A stretch of DNA of 6,177 bases from an uncultured Collinsella sp. (GTDB taxonomy: Bacteria > Actinomycetota > Coriobacteriia > Coriobacteriales > Coriobacteriaceae), in NCBI GenBank assembly GCA_958447915.1, contig CAUDCB010000118.1, positions 1 to 6,177 on the forward strand, written 5' to 3'. A program made the translations under genes and the position numbers. Shown one piece after another: positions 1 through 6,177 of the stretch (positions within the stretch are counted from its first letter, which is position 1; each line of letters opens with the position of its first letter). The notes beneath the pieces are model-generated. The model had not been told where the DNA came from and did not search any database. It saw only the letters and a program-made list of their open reading frames with translations.

Positions 1-1372
1 AACGGAAGGTTCCACGAAGGTGGCAGGCAAGGGTAAGACCATGTGGGACGATTACCTTGTCGCCCAGGGTCGCTTTTTGCCCGACCCGGCCAGTGATTTC
101 TACAACCGCTACGAGGAGGATATCCGCCTTTCTGCCGAGCATGGACTCAACGCCATTCGTGTGTCCATCGCCTGGACCCGCATCTTCCCCAACGGCGACG
201 ATGCCGAACCCCTCGCCGAGGGCGTTAAGCACTACCACGAGCTGTTCGCCTGCTGCAAAAAGTATGGCGTCGAGCCCTATGTGTCCCTGCATCACTTTGA
301 CTCCCCCGCCGCCCTGTTCAACCAGGGCGACTGGCTCAACCGCAAGACCGTCGACGCCTATGTGCGCTATGCCGAGTTCTGCTTCCGCGAGTTCCGCGAG
401 GTCAAGAATTGGTTCACCATCAACGAGCTCATCAGCCTCTCGCACTCCCAATACATCCAAGGCAACTTCCCGCCCAACCATCACTTTGATGTGACGAGCG
501 GCATCCAGAGCCAGCACAACGAGCTCGTTGCCCACGCCCGCGCCGTCAACCTGTATAAGGATCTTGACGAGACCGAGCACCTGGGCGGCCGCATTGGCAT
601 GGTCAACGTCCTGACGCCGGCATATCCTGCCACCGACTCGCCCGCCGACCAGCACGCCGCCGACCTGTACAACGCCTTCTACACCGACTTCATCATGGAC
701 GGCGCCTTCCTGGGCCACTACTCCGCGCGCACCCTCTCACTCATCAACGAGATTCTGCGTGCCAACAACGCCACGCTTACGGTTGAGGACAGCGACATGG
801 AGGAGCTCGCCAAGGCGGCGCCCCGCAACGATATGTTCGGCCTCAACTACTATCAGTCGGCGTTTATCGCCGCCTACGATGGCGAGTCCACCAACAGCTT
901 TAACGGCACCGGAGACAAGGGCACCTCGTGCTTTAAGTTTAAGGGCGTCGGGCAGCAGGTCGATATGCCGGGTATCCCCACCACCGACTGGGATTGGCTC
1001 ATCTACCCGCAAGGCCTCTACGACACGCTCAAGCACATCAGCGCCACCTATCCCAACCTCCCCGTCATCTATATCACCGAAAACGGCCTGGGCCACAAGG
1101 ACCCCGAGCCCGACGCAAACGGCATCGTCGCCGATCCCGAGCGCATCGACTTTGTCGACCAGCACATGGAGAAGGTGCTCCAGGCGCGCGCCGAGGGCGT
1201 CGACGTCCAGGGCTACTTTATCTGGAGCCTGCAGGACCAGTTCTCGTGGGCCAATGGCTATAACAAGCGCTACGGCCTGTTCTACATCGACTTCGACACG
1301 CAAAAACGCTACATCAAGCAGTCGGCACTCTGGTACAAGGAGCTCGCCGACACTATGGCGGACGCGCAGTAG
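1..1372 (+). CDS. lacG: 6-phospho-beta-galactosidase (GH1), 5'-truncated by the window edge
   Basis: This cytoplasmic glycoside hydrolase family 1 enzyme should cleave lactose 6-phosphate to glucose and galactose 6-phosphate after PTS uptake. The frame is open from base 2. Residues just before the GTG at 20 (TEGSTKV, then AGKGKTMWDDYL) match the conserved LacG N-terminus, so that GTG is internal and about 20 residues lie outside the window. Visible signatures are the LHHFDSP segment, acid/base Glu in TINEL (codon 425-427), the NYYQS segment and nucleophile Glu in YITENGLG (codon 1079-1081). The phosphate-binding set near the C-terminus is Ser (1244-1246), Lys (1265-1267) and Tyr (1271-1273) in FSWANGYNKRYG. 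Trp directly after that Ser is typical of phospho-beta-galactosidases, whereas phospho-beta-glucosidases usually have another residue there. The 456 visible residues plus the missing start fit the usual length of about 470. It lies upstream of lacE on the same strand. A related phospho-beta-glycoside remains possible as substrate. Confidence 0.95.
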   Translation, partial: TEGSTKVAGKGKTMWDDYLVAQGRFLPDPASDFYNRYEEDIRLSAEHGLNAIRVSIAWTRIFPNGDDAEPLAEGVKHYHELFACCKKYGVEPYVSLHHFDSPAALFNQGDWLNRKTVDAYVRYAEFCFREFREVKNWFTINELISLSHSQYIQGNFPPNHHFDVTSGIQSQHNELVAHARAVNLYKDLDETEHLGGRIGMVNVLTPAYPATDSPADQHAADLYNAFYTDFIMDGAFLGHYSARTLSLINEILRANNATLTVEDSDMEELAKAAPRNDMFGLNYYQSAFIAAYDGESTNSFNGTGDKGTSCFKFKGVGQQVDMPGIPTTDWDWLIYPQGLYDTLKHISATYPNLPVIYITENGLGHKDPEPDANGIVADPERIDFVDQHMEKVLQARAEGVDVQGYFIWSLQDQFSWANGYNKRYGLFYIDFDTQKRYIKQSALWYKELADTMADAQ

Positions 1373-1393
1373 CGCATCGCCTCGCTTTCCCCC

Positions 1394-1440
1394 GAGAAGG
1401 GAGCGGCCCTATGCGATACAAACCCAGCCGCTCCCCTCTC
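1394..1440 (+). other. Stem-loop in the lacG-lacE gap, no T-tract
   Basis: Arms 1394-1407 (GAGAAGGGAGCGGC) and 1427-1440 (GCCGCTCCCCTCTC) pair over 14 bp with one A-C mismatch (1398/1436). The inner 9 bp are perfect and the loop is 19 nt. The sequence after it is C-rich and has no run of T, so it is not a canonical intrinsic terminator. It could be a partial terminator, an mRNA processing site or a 3' stabiliser that sets different levels of lacG and lacE message. The role is inference; the pairing is seen directly. Confidence 0.55.
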
Positions 1441-1548
1441 TCCCCCTGGGACCGACCCCGCCTGCACCCGGGCTTTTAGCAAGCGGGAGACCATATAGGT
1501 TTTCAACGTCCATGCCATTAAGATTTCATGCAAAGAGGAGCGTGAACT

Positions 1549-3309
1549 ATGGAATCGATCGTTAAGTTCTTGGAGAAAGGTCAGCCGTACTTCGACAAGG
1601 TCTCTAAGAACATCTACCTTCAGGCCATTAAAGACGGCTTTTTGGCAGCAATGCCCATCATCCTGTCTTCTTCTGTCTTCCTGCTTATTTCGACCCTGCC
1701 GGGCGTTGTCGCCACGGTCGGCGGCTTTACGCTGCCCGACTGGTGGAACGTCGACGTCGTGAACTTCTGCAACAAGGTTTACAACTTCACGATGGGCGTC
1801 GTGGGCATCATGGTCGCCGGCACCACCGCAAGCGCGCTGACCGGCTCCAAGAACCGCCGCATGCCTGCCGGCAAGGCCATCAACGCCACGAGCACCATGG
1901 TCGCCGCCATGTGCGCTATGCTCATCTTGGCCGTTACCCAGACGAGTGCCAAGATCGACGGTGCCGATGTCTCGGTGTTCTTTACCGACAACATGGGCAC
2001 CAAGGGCCTACTGAGCTCCTTTGTCGCCGCATTTGCCACGGTCAACATCTATGCCTTCTGCATTAAGCGAGACATCACCATCAAGCTGCCCAAAGAAGTC
2101 CCCGGCGCCATCGCCCAGAACTTCCGCGACATCTTCGCCTTCAGCTTCTCCATCCTGTTTGTCGCCGTCATCGACGTTATCTGCCGCACCTGCTTGGCCG
2201 TCCCGTTTGCCAACGTCATCTCCACGCTGGTGAGCCCGCTGTTCGCCGCTGCCGATTCCTACGCCGGCCTCGCCCTCATCTGGTTCATGATCCCGCTGTT
2301 CTGGTTCATGGGCATCCACGGCCCCTCGGTCGTTAAGCCTGCCCTCAACGCCGCGCTGTTTGGCAACATCACCACCAACCTCGCCACGCTGCAGGCCGGC
2401 GGTCACCCCGCCCTCGCCCTGACCGAGAACTTCGGTAACTACATCGGCGAACTCGGCGGCACCGGCGCCACGTTCATTGTCCCGATCATCTTCCTGCTCT
2501 TTATGCGCTCCAAGCAGCTCAAGGCCGTCGGCAAAGCCTCTGTCGTACCCGTGATGTTCGCCGTCAACGAACCGCTGCTGTTCGCCGCGCCCATCATCCT
2601 CAACCCGTACTTCCTGATCCCGTTCCTGTTTGCCCCCGTGGCCAACGTCCTCATTGGTAAGTTCTTCATCGACTTTTTGGGCATGAACGGCTTTATCTAT
2701 GCCATGCCGTGGGCACTCCCCGGACCGATCGGCACCTTCATCGACACCAACTTCCAGCCGATCTCTCTGGTCCTGGTTGTCGTCCTGCTGGTCGTTGACT
2801 TCTTAATCTACTACCCGTTCTGCAAGGCCTACGACAACGTCCTGTGCAAGCAGGAGGCCGAGACCCTGGCCGAAGAAGAGGCCGAGGAGACCAAGGCCGT
2901 CAAGACCGCTGCCGCCCCCGCCGTTGAGGCTCCTGTTGTCGAGACCGCTTCTGCCACTGAGGCCTCCGCAGCTCCGTCCGCCCTTAAGGGCAAGGATCTG
3001 AGGGTTCTGGTTCTGTGCGCTGGCGCCGGCACCTCTGCACTGCTCGCCAACGCGCTTAAGGAAGGCGCCGACGAGCTGGGCATCGACATTACCGCCAACG
3101 CCGGTGCCTACGGCAGCCACTACGCCATCATGGACCAGTACAACGTCATCGTCCTGGCTCCGCAGGTTCGCACCTATTACAACGAGATGAAGGCCGACAC
3201 CGACCGCCTGGGCATCACGCTGCTGTCGCCCAAGGGCAAACAGTACATCGACCTCACTAAGGACCCCAAGGGTGCCGTCGCCTGGATCGAGGAAAACCTC
3301 GAGGCATAA
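1549..3309 (+). CDS. lacE: Lactose-family PTS EIICB permease (fused EIIC-EIIB)
   Basis: This is a membrane permease of the PTS lactose/cellobiose class, 586 residues. It imports a disaccharide, probably lactose, and phosphorylates it during transport. Residues about 1-435 are the multi-helix EIIC domain, which opens with a LacE-like N-terminus (LEKGQPYFDKVSKNIYLQAI). It carries His257 in GIHGPS and Glu341 in VNEPLLF, the conserved pair lining the sugar site in this family. Residues about 436-480 are an Ala/Pro/Glu-rich linker. Residues about 482-584 are EIIB, with phospho-acceptor Cys490 in LVLCAGAGTS and a LacE-like end (APQVRTYY, DTDRLG). The start is well supported by GAGGAG at 1535-1540, 8 nt before ATG. 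It follows lacG by 176 bp, so the two may be co-transcribed, although a weak promoter in the gap cannot be excluded. No EIIA is fused or adjacent. Cellobiose or another beta-glycoside is the main alternative substrate. Confidence 0.93.
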   Translation: MESIVKFLEKGQPYFDKVSKNIYLQAIKDGFLAAMPIILSSSVFLLISTLPGVVATVGGFTLPDWWNVDVVNFCNKVYNFTMGVVGIMVAGTTASALTGSKNRRMPAGKAINATSTMVAAMCAMLILAVTQTSAKIDGADVSVFFTDNMGTKGLLSSFVAAFATVNIYAFCIKRDITIKLPKEVPGAIAQNFRDIFAFSFSILFVAVIDVICRTCLAVPFANVISTLVSPLFAAADSYAGLALIWFMIPLFWFMGIHGPSVVKPALNAALFGNITTNLATLQAGGHPALALTENFGNYIGELGGTGATFIVPIIFLLFMRSKQLKAVGKASVVPVMFAVNEPLLFAAPIILNPYFLIPFLFAPVANVLIGKFFIDFLGMNGFIYAMPWALPGPIGTFIDTNFQPISLVLVVVLLVVDFLIYYPFCKAYDNVLCKQEAETLAEEEAEETKAVKTAAAPAVEAPVVETASATEASAAPSALKGKDLRVLVLCAGAGTSALLANALKEGADELGIDITANAGAYGSHYAIMDQYNVIVLAPQVRTYYNEMKADTDRLGITLLSPKGKQYIDLTKDPKGAVAWIEENLEA

Positions 3310-3336
3310 GACGCTGACGCCACCTGCCGCTCGCAG

Positions 3337-3385
3337 AAAAAAAATGGCCCGTGCATCGATGCGTGATGCGCGGGCCATTTTGTTT
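3337..3385. terminator. Bidirectional intrinsic terminator between lacE and the regulator
   Basis: Arms 3341-3357 and 3365-3381 form a 17-bp stem with a single U-G pair (3352/3370) and a 7-nt loop. The core is AAAATGGCCCG / CGGGCCATTTT. On the plus strand the stem ends in TTTTGTTT (3378-3385), which terminates lacE. On the minus strand the eight A at 3337-3344 give a U-tract, which terminates the convergent regulator gene. It starts 28 nt after the lacE stop. Confidence 0.9.
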
Positions 3386-3404
3386 AGACCGCACCCGTCC
3401 TCCT

Positions 3405-3469
3405 GTTCATCTCAATCTGTAACATCTAGCCGAGTTTTTGGGTCCCAGCTGTTACAGATCGAGATGAAC
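3405..3469. repeat. 65-nt near-perfect inverted repeat in the regulator 3' region
   Basis: Left arm 3405-3424 (GTTCATCTCAATCTGTAACA) and right arm 3450-3469 (TGTTACAGATCGAGATGAAC) are complementary at 19 of 20 positions around a 25-nt spacer. The one exception, 3414/3460, is A-C in plus-strand RNA but a G-U pair in minus-strand RNA. The stem is therefore unbroken in the regulator transcript, where it starts 13 nt past the stop codon. Neither side has a T-run, and the real terminator lies beyond it, so a terminator role is unlikely. It may be a dispersed palindromic repeat, an mRNA 3' stabiliser or a protein-binding structure. Its function is unknown. Confidence 0.8.
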
Positions 3470-3482
3470 GAGCCGAGCACGT

Positions 3483-4493
3483 CTATGCCCGCAGATCCTT
3501 CACACTGGAGCGCTCGACCAACACGCCCGAGACGAGCGTACGGCTTCTGGAGCTCGGGGCTTCCAGACCGGCGACGACCTCGTTAAGCGCACGGATGCCC
3601 AGCTCGCGGTGGCGAAACTTCACCGACGTCAGAATCGAGTTGGGAATCGTCTTATAAAGCTCATCGTCGAAGCCGATCACGGACACGTCGTCGGGCACAC
3701 TGAGCCCTTTGTCACGTAGAGCCATCATCACGCCGTTTGCCATGCAGTCGTTAGCGGCGAGGACCGCCGTGCAATCGGGTTTATCGGCAAGCACAAGGCC
3801 CGCGGCGTAGCCACTATCCGCATTCCAATCGCCTTGTAGAGGCTCAGGCGGCTCAATGCCACGCGCCTCGAGTGCTGCACGCCAACCTTTCATACGGCAC
3901 TGGCTCGACAGCGACTCTTTCTTACCCGAAACGAAATACACGTTCTTGTGACCATGATTCAAGAAGTACTCGCATGCCATGCGCGCGCCGTCCTCTTGAT
4001 CGTCACTGACGGTGGAGCAGGTAGGATGCTCCATCGGCGTAATAATCACCGTCTTGAGGTCTTTCGGCGCCTCAAAGGTATCAAAGTCATCGACCATCTG
4101 ACGCAGGTTGAAAATCATGCCGTCGACGGGAAGCTGCGACATCCTACGTGCCGCTTCGGCAAGGGTCATCTTCTCCCCCGCCCGCTTTTTAATCATCGTG
4201 AGCGCAAAGCCTCGCTCTTCGGCGGCATCGGCGATACCGTCAATCATGTCCACGTTGCCGCCCGACAAGTGGAACAGCACCACGCCGATGCACCCGTAAC
4301 GGCCCAACTTGAGCGAACGCGCGGCAAAGTTGGCTCGAAACCCGAGCGCCTCCATGGCCGAATGAACCTTATCGCGTGTAGACTCGCGCACGCTATCGGG
4401 CTCGTTGATCACGCGCGACACCGTCTTGAGAGAAACGCCCGCGGCAACTGCCACATCGTTCATTGAGACATTTTTCTTGTCCATCGTTGCCAC
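3483..4493 (-). CDS. LacI/GalR-family transcriptional regulator
   Basis: This is a sugar-responsive DNA-binding repressor, 336 residues with the start chosen here. The N-terminal helix-turn-helix spans residues about 11-31 (VSMNDVAVAAGVSLKTVSRV), followed by the minor-groove hinge helix NFAARSLKLG at about 55-64. The rest is a periplasmic-binding-protein-like effector and dimer domain, with late family motifs AANDCMANGVMMAL and VSVIGFDDE. Three starts are possible: GTG at 4544, GTG at 4493 and ATG at 4484. I chose GTG 4493 because GGAG at 4502-4499 lies 5 nt upstream, while the same site is 14 nt from the ATG and GTG 4544 has only a poor AGG. Family length (about 330-345) also fits. It converges on lacE and diverges from the second permease across a palindromic operator, suggesting autoregulation and control of that permease. 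The inducer cannot be read from the sequence; a phosphorylated or free disaccharide or monosaccharide is likely. Confidence 0.93.
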   Translation of the reverse strand: MATMDKKNVSMNDVAVAAGVSLKTVSRVINEPDSVRESTRDKVHSAMEALGFRANFAARSLKLGRYGCIGVVLFHLSGGNVDMIDGIADAAEERGFALTMIKKRAGEKMTLAEAARRMSQLPVDGMIFNLRQMVDDFDTFEAPKDLKTVIITPMEHPTCSTVSDDQEDGARMACEYFLNHGHKNVYFVSGKKESLSSQCRMKGWRAALEARGIEPPEPLQGDWNADSGYAAGLVLADKPDCTAVLAANDCMANGVMMALRDKGLSVPDDVSVIGFDDELYKTIPNSILTSVKFRHRELGIRALNEVVAGLEAPSSRSRTLVSGVLVERSSVKDLRA

Positions 4494-4502
4494 TGCTTCT
4501 CC
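4494..4502 (-). promoter_or_regulatory. Ribosome binding site that decides the regulator start
   Basis: On the minus strand, GGAG at 4502-4499 is followed by AAGCA and then GTG at 4493-4491. This spacing of 5 nt favours the GTG over the in-frame ATG three codons downstream at 4484. Confidence 0.55.
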
Positions 4503-4535
4503 AGTCGGTTCCCTATCGATCGTTCTTTGCGTTCT

Positions 4536-4541
4536 AGCATA
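4536..4541 (-). promoter_or_regulatory. Possible -10 element of the regulator gene
   Basis: TATGCT on the minus strand (4541-4536) matches four of six bases of the -10 consensus and would give a leader of about 35 nt to the GTG at 4493. No convincing -35 sits at the right spacing: TTGATT lies 20 nt upstream of it. This is a weak call made from position and sequence only. Confidence 0.25.
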
Positions 4542-4630
4542 CACTACCTGCCTGACTGATAAATCAACCGTTTACCGAACAATATCGACCGATCACCCGT
4601 ATATCCTTGTTGCTCTTCCAAAAATGTCTT

Positions 4631-4667
4631 ACGTTGTCATTAACGAAATGACAACGTTGTCATTTCG
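4631..4667. promoter_or_regulatory. Palindromic operator with an extra half-site, probable LacI-type repressor binding region
   Basis: Bases 4644-4667 form a perfect 24-bp palindrome with half CGAAATGACAAC and a central CG between 4655 and 4656. That symmetry is typical of LacI-family operators. The half-site ACGTTGTCATT occurs at 4654-4664 and again as a direct copy at 4631-4641, 23 bp upstream. The upstream copy also pairs with the inverted half at 4647-4657, giving 11-bp arms with a 5-nt gap. The site lies between the divergent regulator and the second permease, about 100 bp before the permease start. Binding by the adjacent regulator is inferred from position and symmetry. Confidence 0.78.
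4634..4663 (+). promoter_or_regulatory. Candidate promoter of the second permease, overlapping the operator
   Basis: TTGTCA at 4634-4639 matches five of six -35 bases. TGTCAT at 4658-4663 matches four of six -10 bases, with an 18-nt spacer. Both hexamers lie within the operator repeats, so a bound repressor would block RNA polymerase. The hexamers are partly a by-product of the repeat sequence itself. TTGTTG at 4607-4612 with TACGTT at 4630-4635 is an alternative pair. Confidence 0.3.
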
Positions 4668-4672
4668 CAATG

Positions 4673-4691
4673 CCTTCCTTAAGCAGGAAGG
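4673..4691 (+). other. Small hairpin in the 5' leader of the second permease
   Basis: CCTTCCT (4673-4679) and AGGAAGG (4685-4691) form a perfect 7-bp stem with a 5-nt loop, followed by TTT. It lies just downstream of the operator and about 78 nt before the start codon. It could be a weak attenuator or an mRNA-stabilising leader element. The U-run is too short for a confident terminator, and no antiterminator gene is visible. Confidence 0.35.
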
Positions 4692-4768
4692 TTTCCGGGC
4701 AGTCCTGACCATCCATCGACGACCAGTTCCATCCACATGCATCGCGCATCAAGTAGCAAAGGAGCTCT

Positions 4769-6177
4769 ATGGACGCCATCGTAAAGATGCTCGAAAAGCA
4801 TCAACCGTTCTTTGAGAAGATCTCGAGGAACATATACCTCCAGGCCATCAAGGACGGATTCCTTGGGTGCATGCCCATTGTCCTCACCTCTTCGATCTTT
4901 CTGCTCATTGCCACCCTTCCCGGCGTAGTCGGCGTCACGCTGCCCCAGCCGCTCATCGACTGGTGCAACAAGCTCTACAACTTCACCATGGGCGTCATGG
5001 GCATCATGGTTGCCGGCACCACTGCCAAGAACTTCACGGCTTCCATGAACCGTCGCATGCCCGCCGGCAAAGTGCTCAACGACGGTTCCACCATGGTGGC
5101 CGCCCAGTGCAGCATGCTGCTGCTCGCAGTCACGCAGTTCACCACCAAGTTCAACGGCTCCGAGCTTTCGGTCTTCGATTGCACCAGCATGGGCACGCGC
5201 GGTCTGTTCTCGGCCTATATCGCCGCGTTCATTACCGTGTGGGTCTATAAGTTCTGCGTCTCGCGCGATCTGACCATTAAGCTGCCTAAGGAGGTCCCGG
5301 GCACCATCGCTCAGAACTTCCGCGACATCATCCCCTTTGGCGGTGCTGTCATCATCTGCGGCATCATCGATGTCGTCGTGCGCAACCTCATGGGCGTTCC
5401 GTTCTCCGAGCTGCTTATCAAACTGCTCTCCCCGCTCTTCACCGCTGCAGAAACCTATCCTGGCCTTATCCTTATCCAGGCAGCCACCGCGTTCTTCTGG
5501 TTTATCGGCGTCCACGGCCCCTCGATCGTCCAGCCGGGCATCGACCCCATCCGTCTTGCCAACCAGGCCGAGAACCTGCAGGTTCTGCTGGCCGGTGGCC
5601 ACCCCGCCCACTCCCTCACCTTTAACATGTCGCTCGTGGGTGAGTTCGGCGGCACCGGCGCCACGTTCATCGTGCCGCTTCTGCTGATTCTCTTTATGAA
5701 GTCCAAGCAGCTCAAGGCCGTCGGTAAGGCCTCGATTGTTCCTGTTGCCTTCGCCGTCAACGAACCGCTGCTCTTTGGCGCGCCGATGATCCTTAACCCC
5801 TACATGCTCATCCCCTTTGTTGCCGCCGGTTGCGTCAACGTGAGTGTTGCCAAGTTCTTTATCGATAACGTGGGCATGAACGGCTTCTCCTTCGTGGTGC
5901 CTTGGGCTACCCCTGCCCCCATCGGCATCTTCATCACCACGAACTTCCAGCTTATCGCCCTGGTATTTGTCGCGATTATCATCTTGCTGGACGCCATCAT
6001 CTACCTGCCGTTCTTGAAGGCATACGATAAGCTGCTCTGCGACCAGGAGGCCGAGCGCGCCGCCAAGCTGGGTCTCGAGTCCAACGGTGCCGCTGCCATC
6101 GCCGCCAAGCCCTCTGCGCCCGCTGTCGAGCAGGATACCGCTTCCGTCGAGTCGACTGTTGCCGCCGCTGACAGCAA
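4769..6177 (+). CDS. Second LacE-like PTS EIICB permease, 3'-truncated by the window edge
   Basis: This is a lactose/cellobiose-class PTS membrane permease, open through the right edge, with 469 complete codons visible. The start ATG is preceded by AAAGGAG (4758-4764) at 4 nt. The N-terminus (LEKHQPFFEKISRNIYLQAI) closely parallels the first permease. The EIIC domain fills residues about 1-425, with the conserved sugar-site pair His249 in GVHGPS and Glu332 in VNEPLLF. An Ala/Pro-rich linker follows and runs off the window. A C-terminal EIIB with an active-site Cys is expected beyond it, by analogy with the first permease. It is about 8 residues shorter near residues 50-60 than its paralogue and clearly diverged in sequence, so it is not a recent copy. 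It is divergent from the LacI-type gene and probably repressed through the palindrome at 4644-4667. The substrate may be lactose or another beta-linked disaccharide. Confidence 0.92.
   Translation, partial: MDAIVKMLEKHQPFFEKISRNIYLQAIKDGFLGCMPIVLTSSIFLLIATLPGVVGVTLPQPLIDWCNKLYNFTMGVMGIMVAGTTAKNFTASMNRRMPAGKVLNDGSTMVAAQCSMLLLAVTQFTTKFNGSELSVFDCTSMGTRGLFSAYIAAFITVWVYKFCVSRDLTIKLPKEVPGTIAQNFRDIIPFGGAVIICGIIDVVVRNLMGVPFSELLIKLLSPLFTAAETYPGLILIQAATAFFWFIGVHGPSIVQPGIDPIRLANQAENLQVLLAGGHPAHSLTFNMSLVGEFGGTGATFIVPLLLILFMKSKQLKAVGKASIVPVAFAVNEPLLFGAPMILNPYMLIPFVAAGCVNVSVAKFFIDNVGMNGFSFVVPWATPAPIGIFITTNFQLIALVFVAIIILLDAIIYLPFLKAYDKLLCDQEAERAAKLGLESNGAAAIAAKPSAPAVEQDTASVESTVAAADS

Noticed and set aside
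20..22. GTG as the start codon of lacG
   Set aside because: The reading frame stays open upstream to base 2, and the residues before it match the conserved LacG N-terminal segment, so the gene is cut by the window edge rather than starting here.
737..1303. 188-residue minus-strand frame inside lacG
   Set aside because: It is antisense to the catalytic and phosphate-binding region of lacG, with Val/Asp/Gly-biased composition and no motif.
759..1565. 268-residue plus-strand frame overlapping lacG and the start of lacE
   Set aside because: Its Ser/Thr/Pro/Arg-rich product has no recognisable motif and overlaps the well-supported lacG frame. It is a frame shadow.
2803..3378. 191-residue minus-strand frame over the EIIB region and terminator
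   Set aside because: It is antisense to the EIIB domain, its Gly/Leu/Val-rich stretch mirrors the Ala/Pro linker codons, and its start lies within the terminator hairpin.
1554..4525. Shared ATCGATCGTT at 1554-1563 and 4516-4525
   Set aside because: This is a 10-base match, one copy inside the lacE coding start and one upstream of the regulator. It is built of short palindromic tetramers and most simply explained by chance.
4561..4577. CcpA cre-like or second LacI-type site around AACCGTTT
   Set aside because: Only the core AANCGNTT fits. The flanking TG and CA positions are largely mismatched, so support is too weak for a feature.
4679..5611. 310-residue open frame on the minus strand inside the second permease
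   Set aside because: It is antisense to a clear EIIC coding frame, has a low-complexity Asp/Gly/Glu/Ala-rich composition and shows no family motif. Long antisense frames are expected in GC-rich coding DNA.

Overview
The window is GC-rich, with G or C at most third codon positions, and carries a lactose-type phosphotransferase (PTS) locus. Gene content, codon use and the fused EIIC-EIIB permeases fit a Gram-positive gut anaerobe of high GC content. Collinsella or a related coriobacterium is my best guess, inferred from style and not proven here.

Layout. Positions 1-1372 (+) hold a 6-phospho-beta-galactosidase (lacG, GH1) that lacks only its first roughly 20 residues at the left edge. After a 176-bp gap with a strong stem-loop comes a complete lactose-family EIICB permease (lacE, 1549-3309, +). 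Its stop is followed by a bidirectional intrinsic terminator (3337-3385) and then by a separate 65-nt near-perfect inverted repeat (3405-3469). A LacI-family repressor gene converges on the terminator from the other strand (3483-4493, -). Divergent from it, across a 275-bp regulatory region, a second LacE-like EIICB permease starts at 4769 (+). It is still open at the right edge, with the EIIC domain and part of the linker visible. The divergent region has a perfect 24-bp palindrome (4644-4667) with an extra half-site upstream, the likely repressor operator, and a short leader hairpin.

How it fits together. The EIICB proteins would import and phosphorylate a beta-galactoside or related disaccharide. 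LacG would hydrolyse the 6-phosphate product, for lactose giving glucose and galactose 6-phosphate. The LacI-type regulator probably controls at least itself and the second permease. No EIIA (lacF), tagatose-6-phosphate pathway gene, transposase, tRNA, rRNA or CRISPR array is visible, so EIIA and the downstream catabolism must be encoded elsewhere. I see no clearly unprecedented system. The most notable items are the 24-bp operator palindrome with its third half-site, the unexplained 65-nt inverted repeat, and the two divergent EIICB paralogues beside one regulator.
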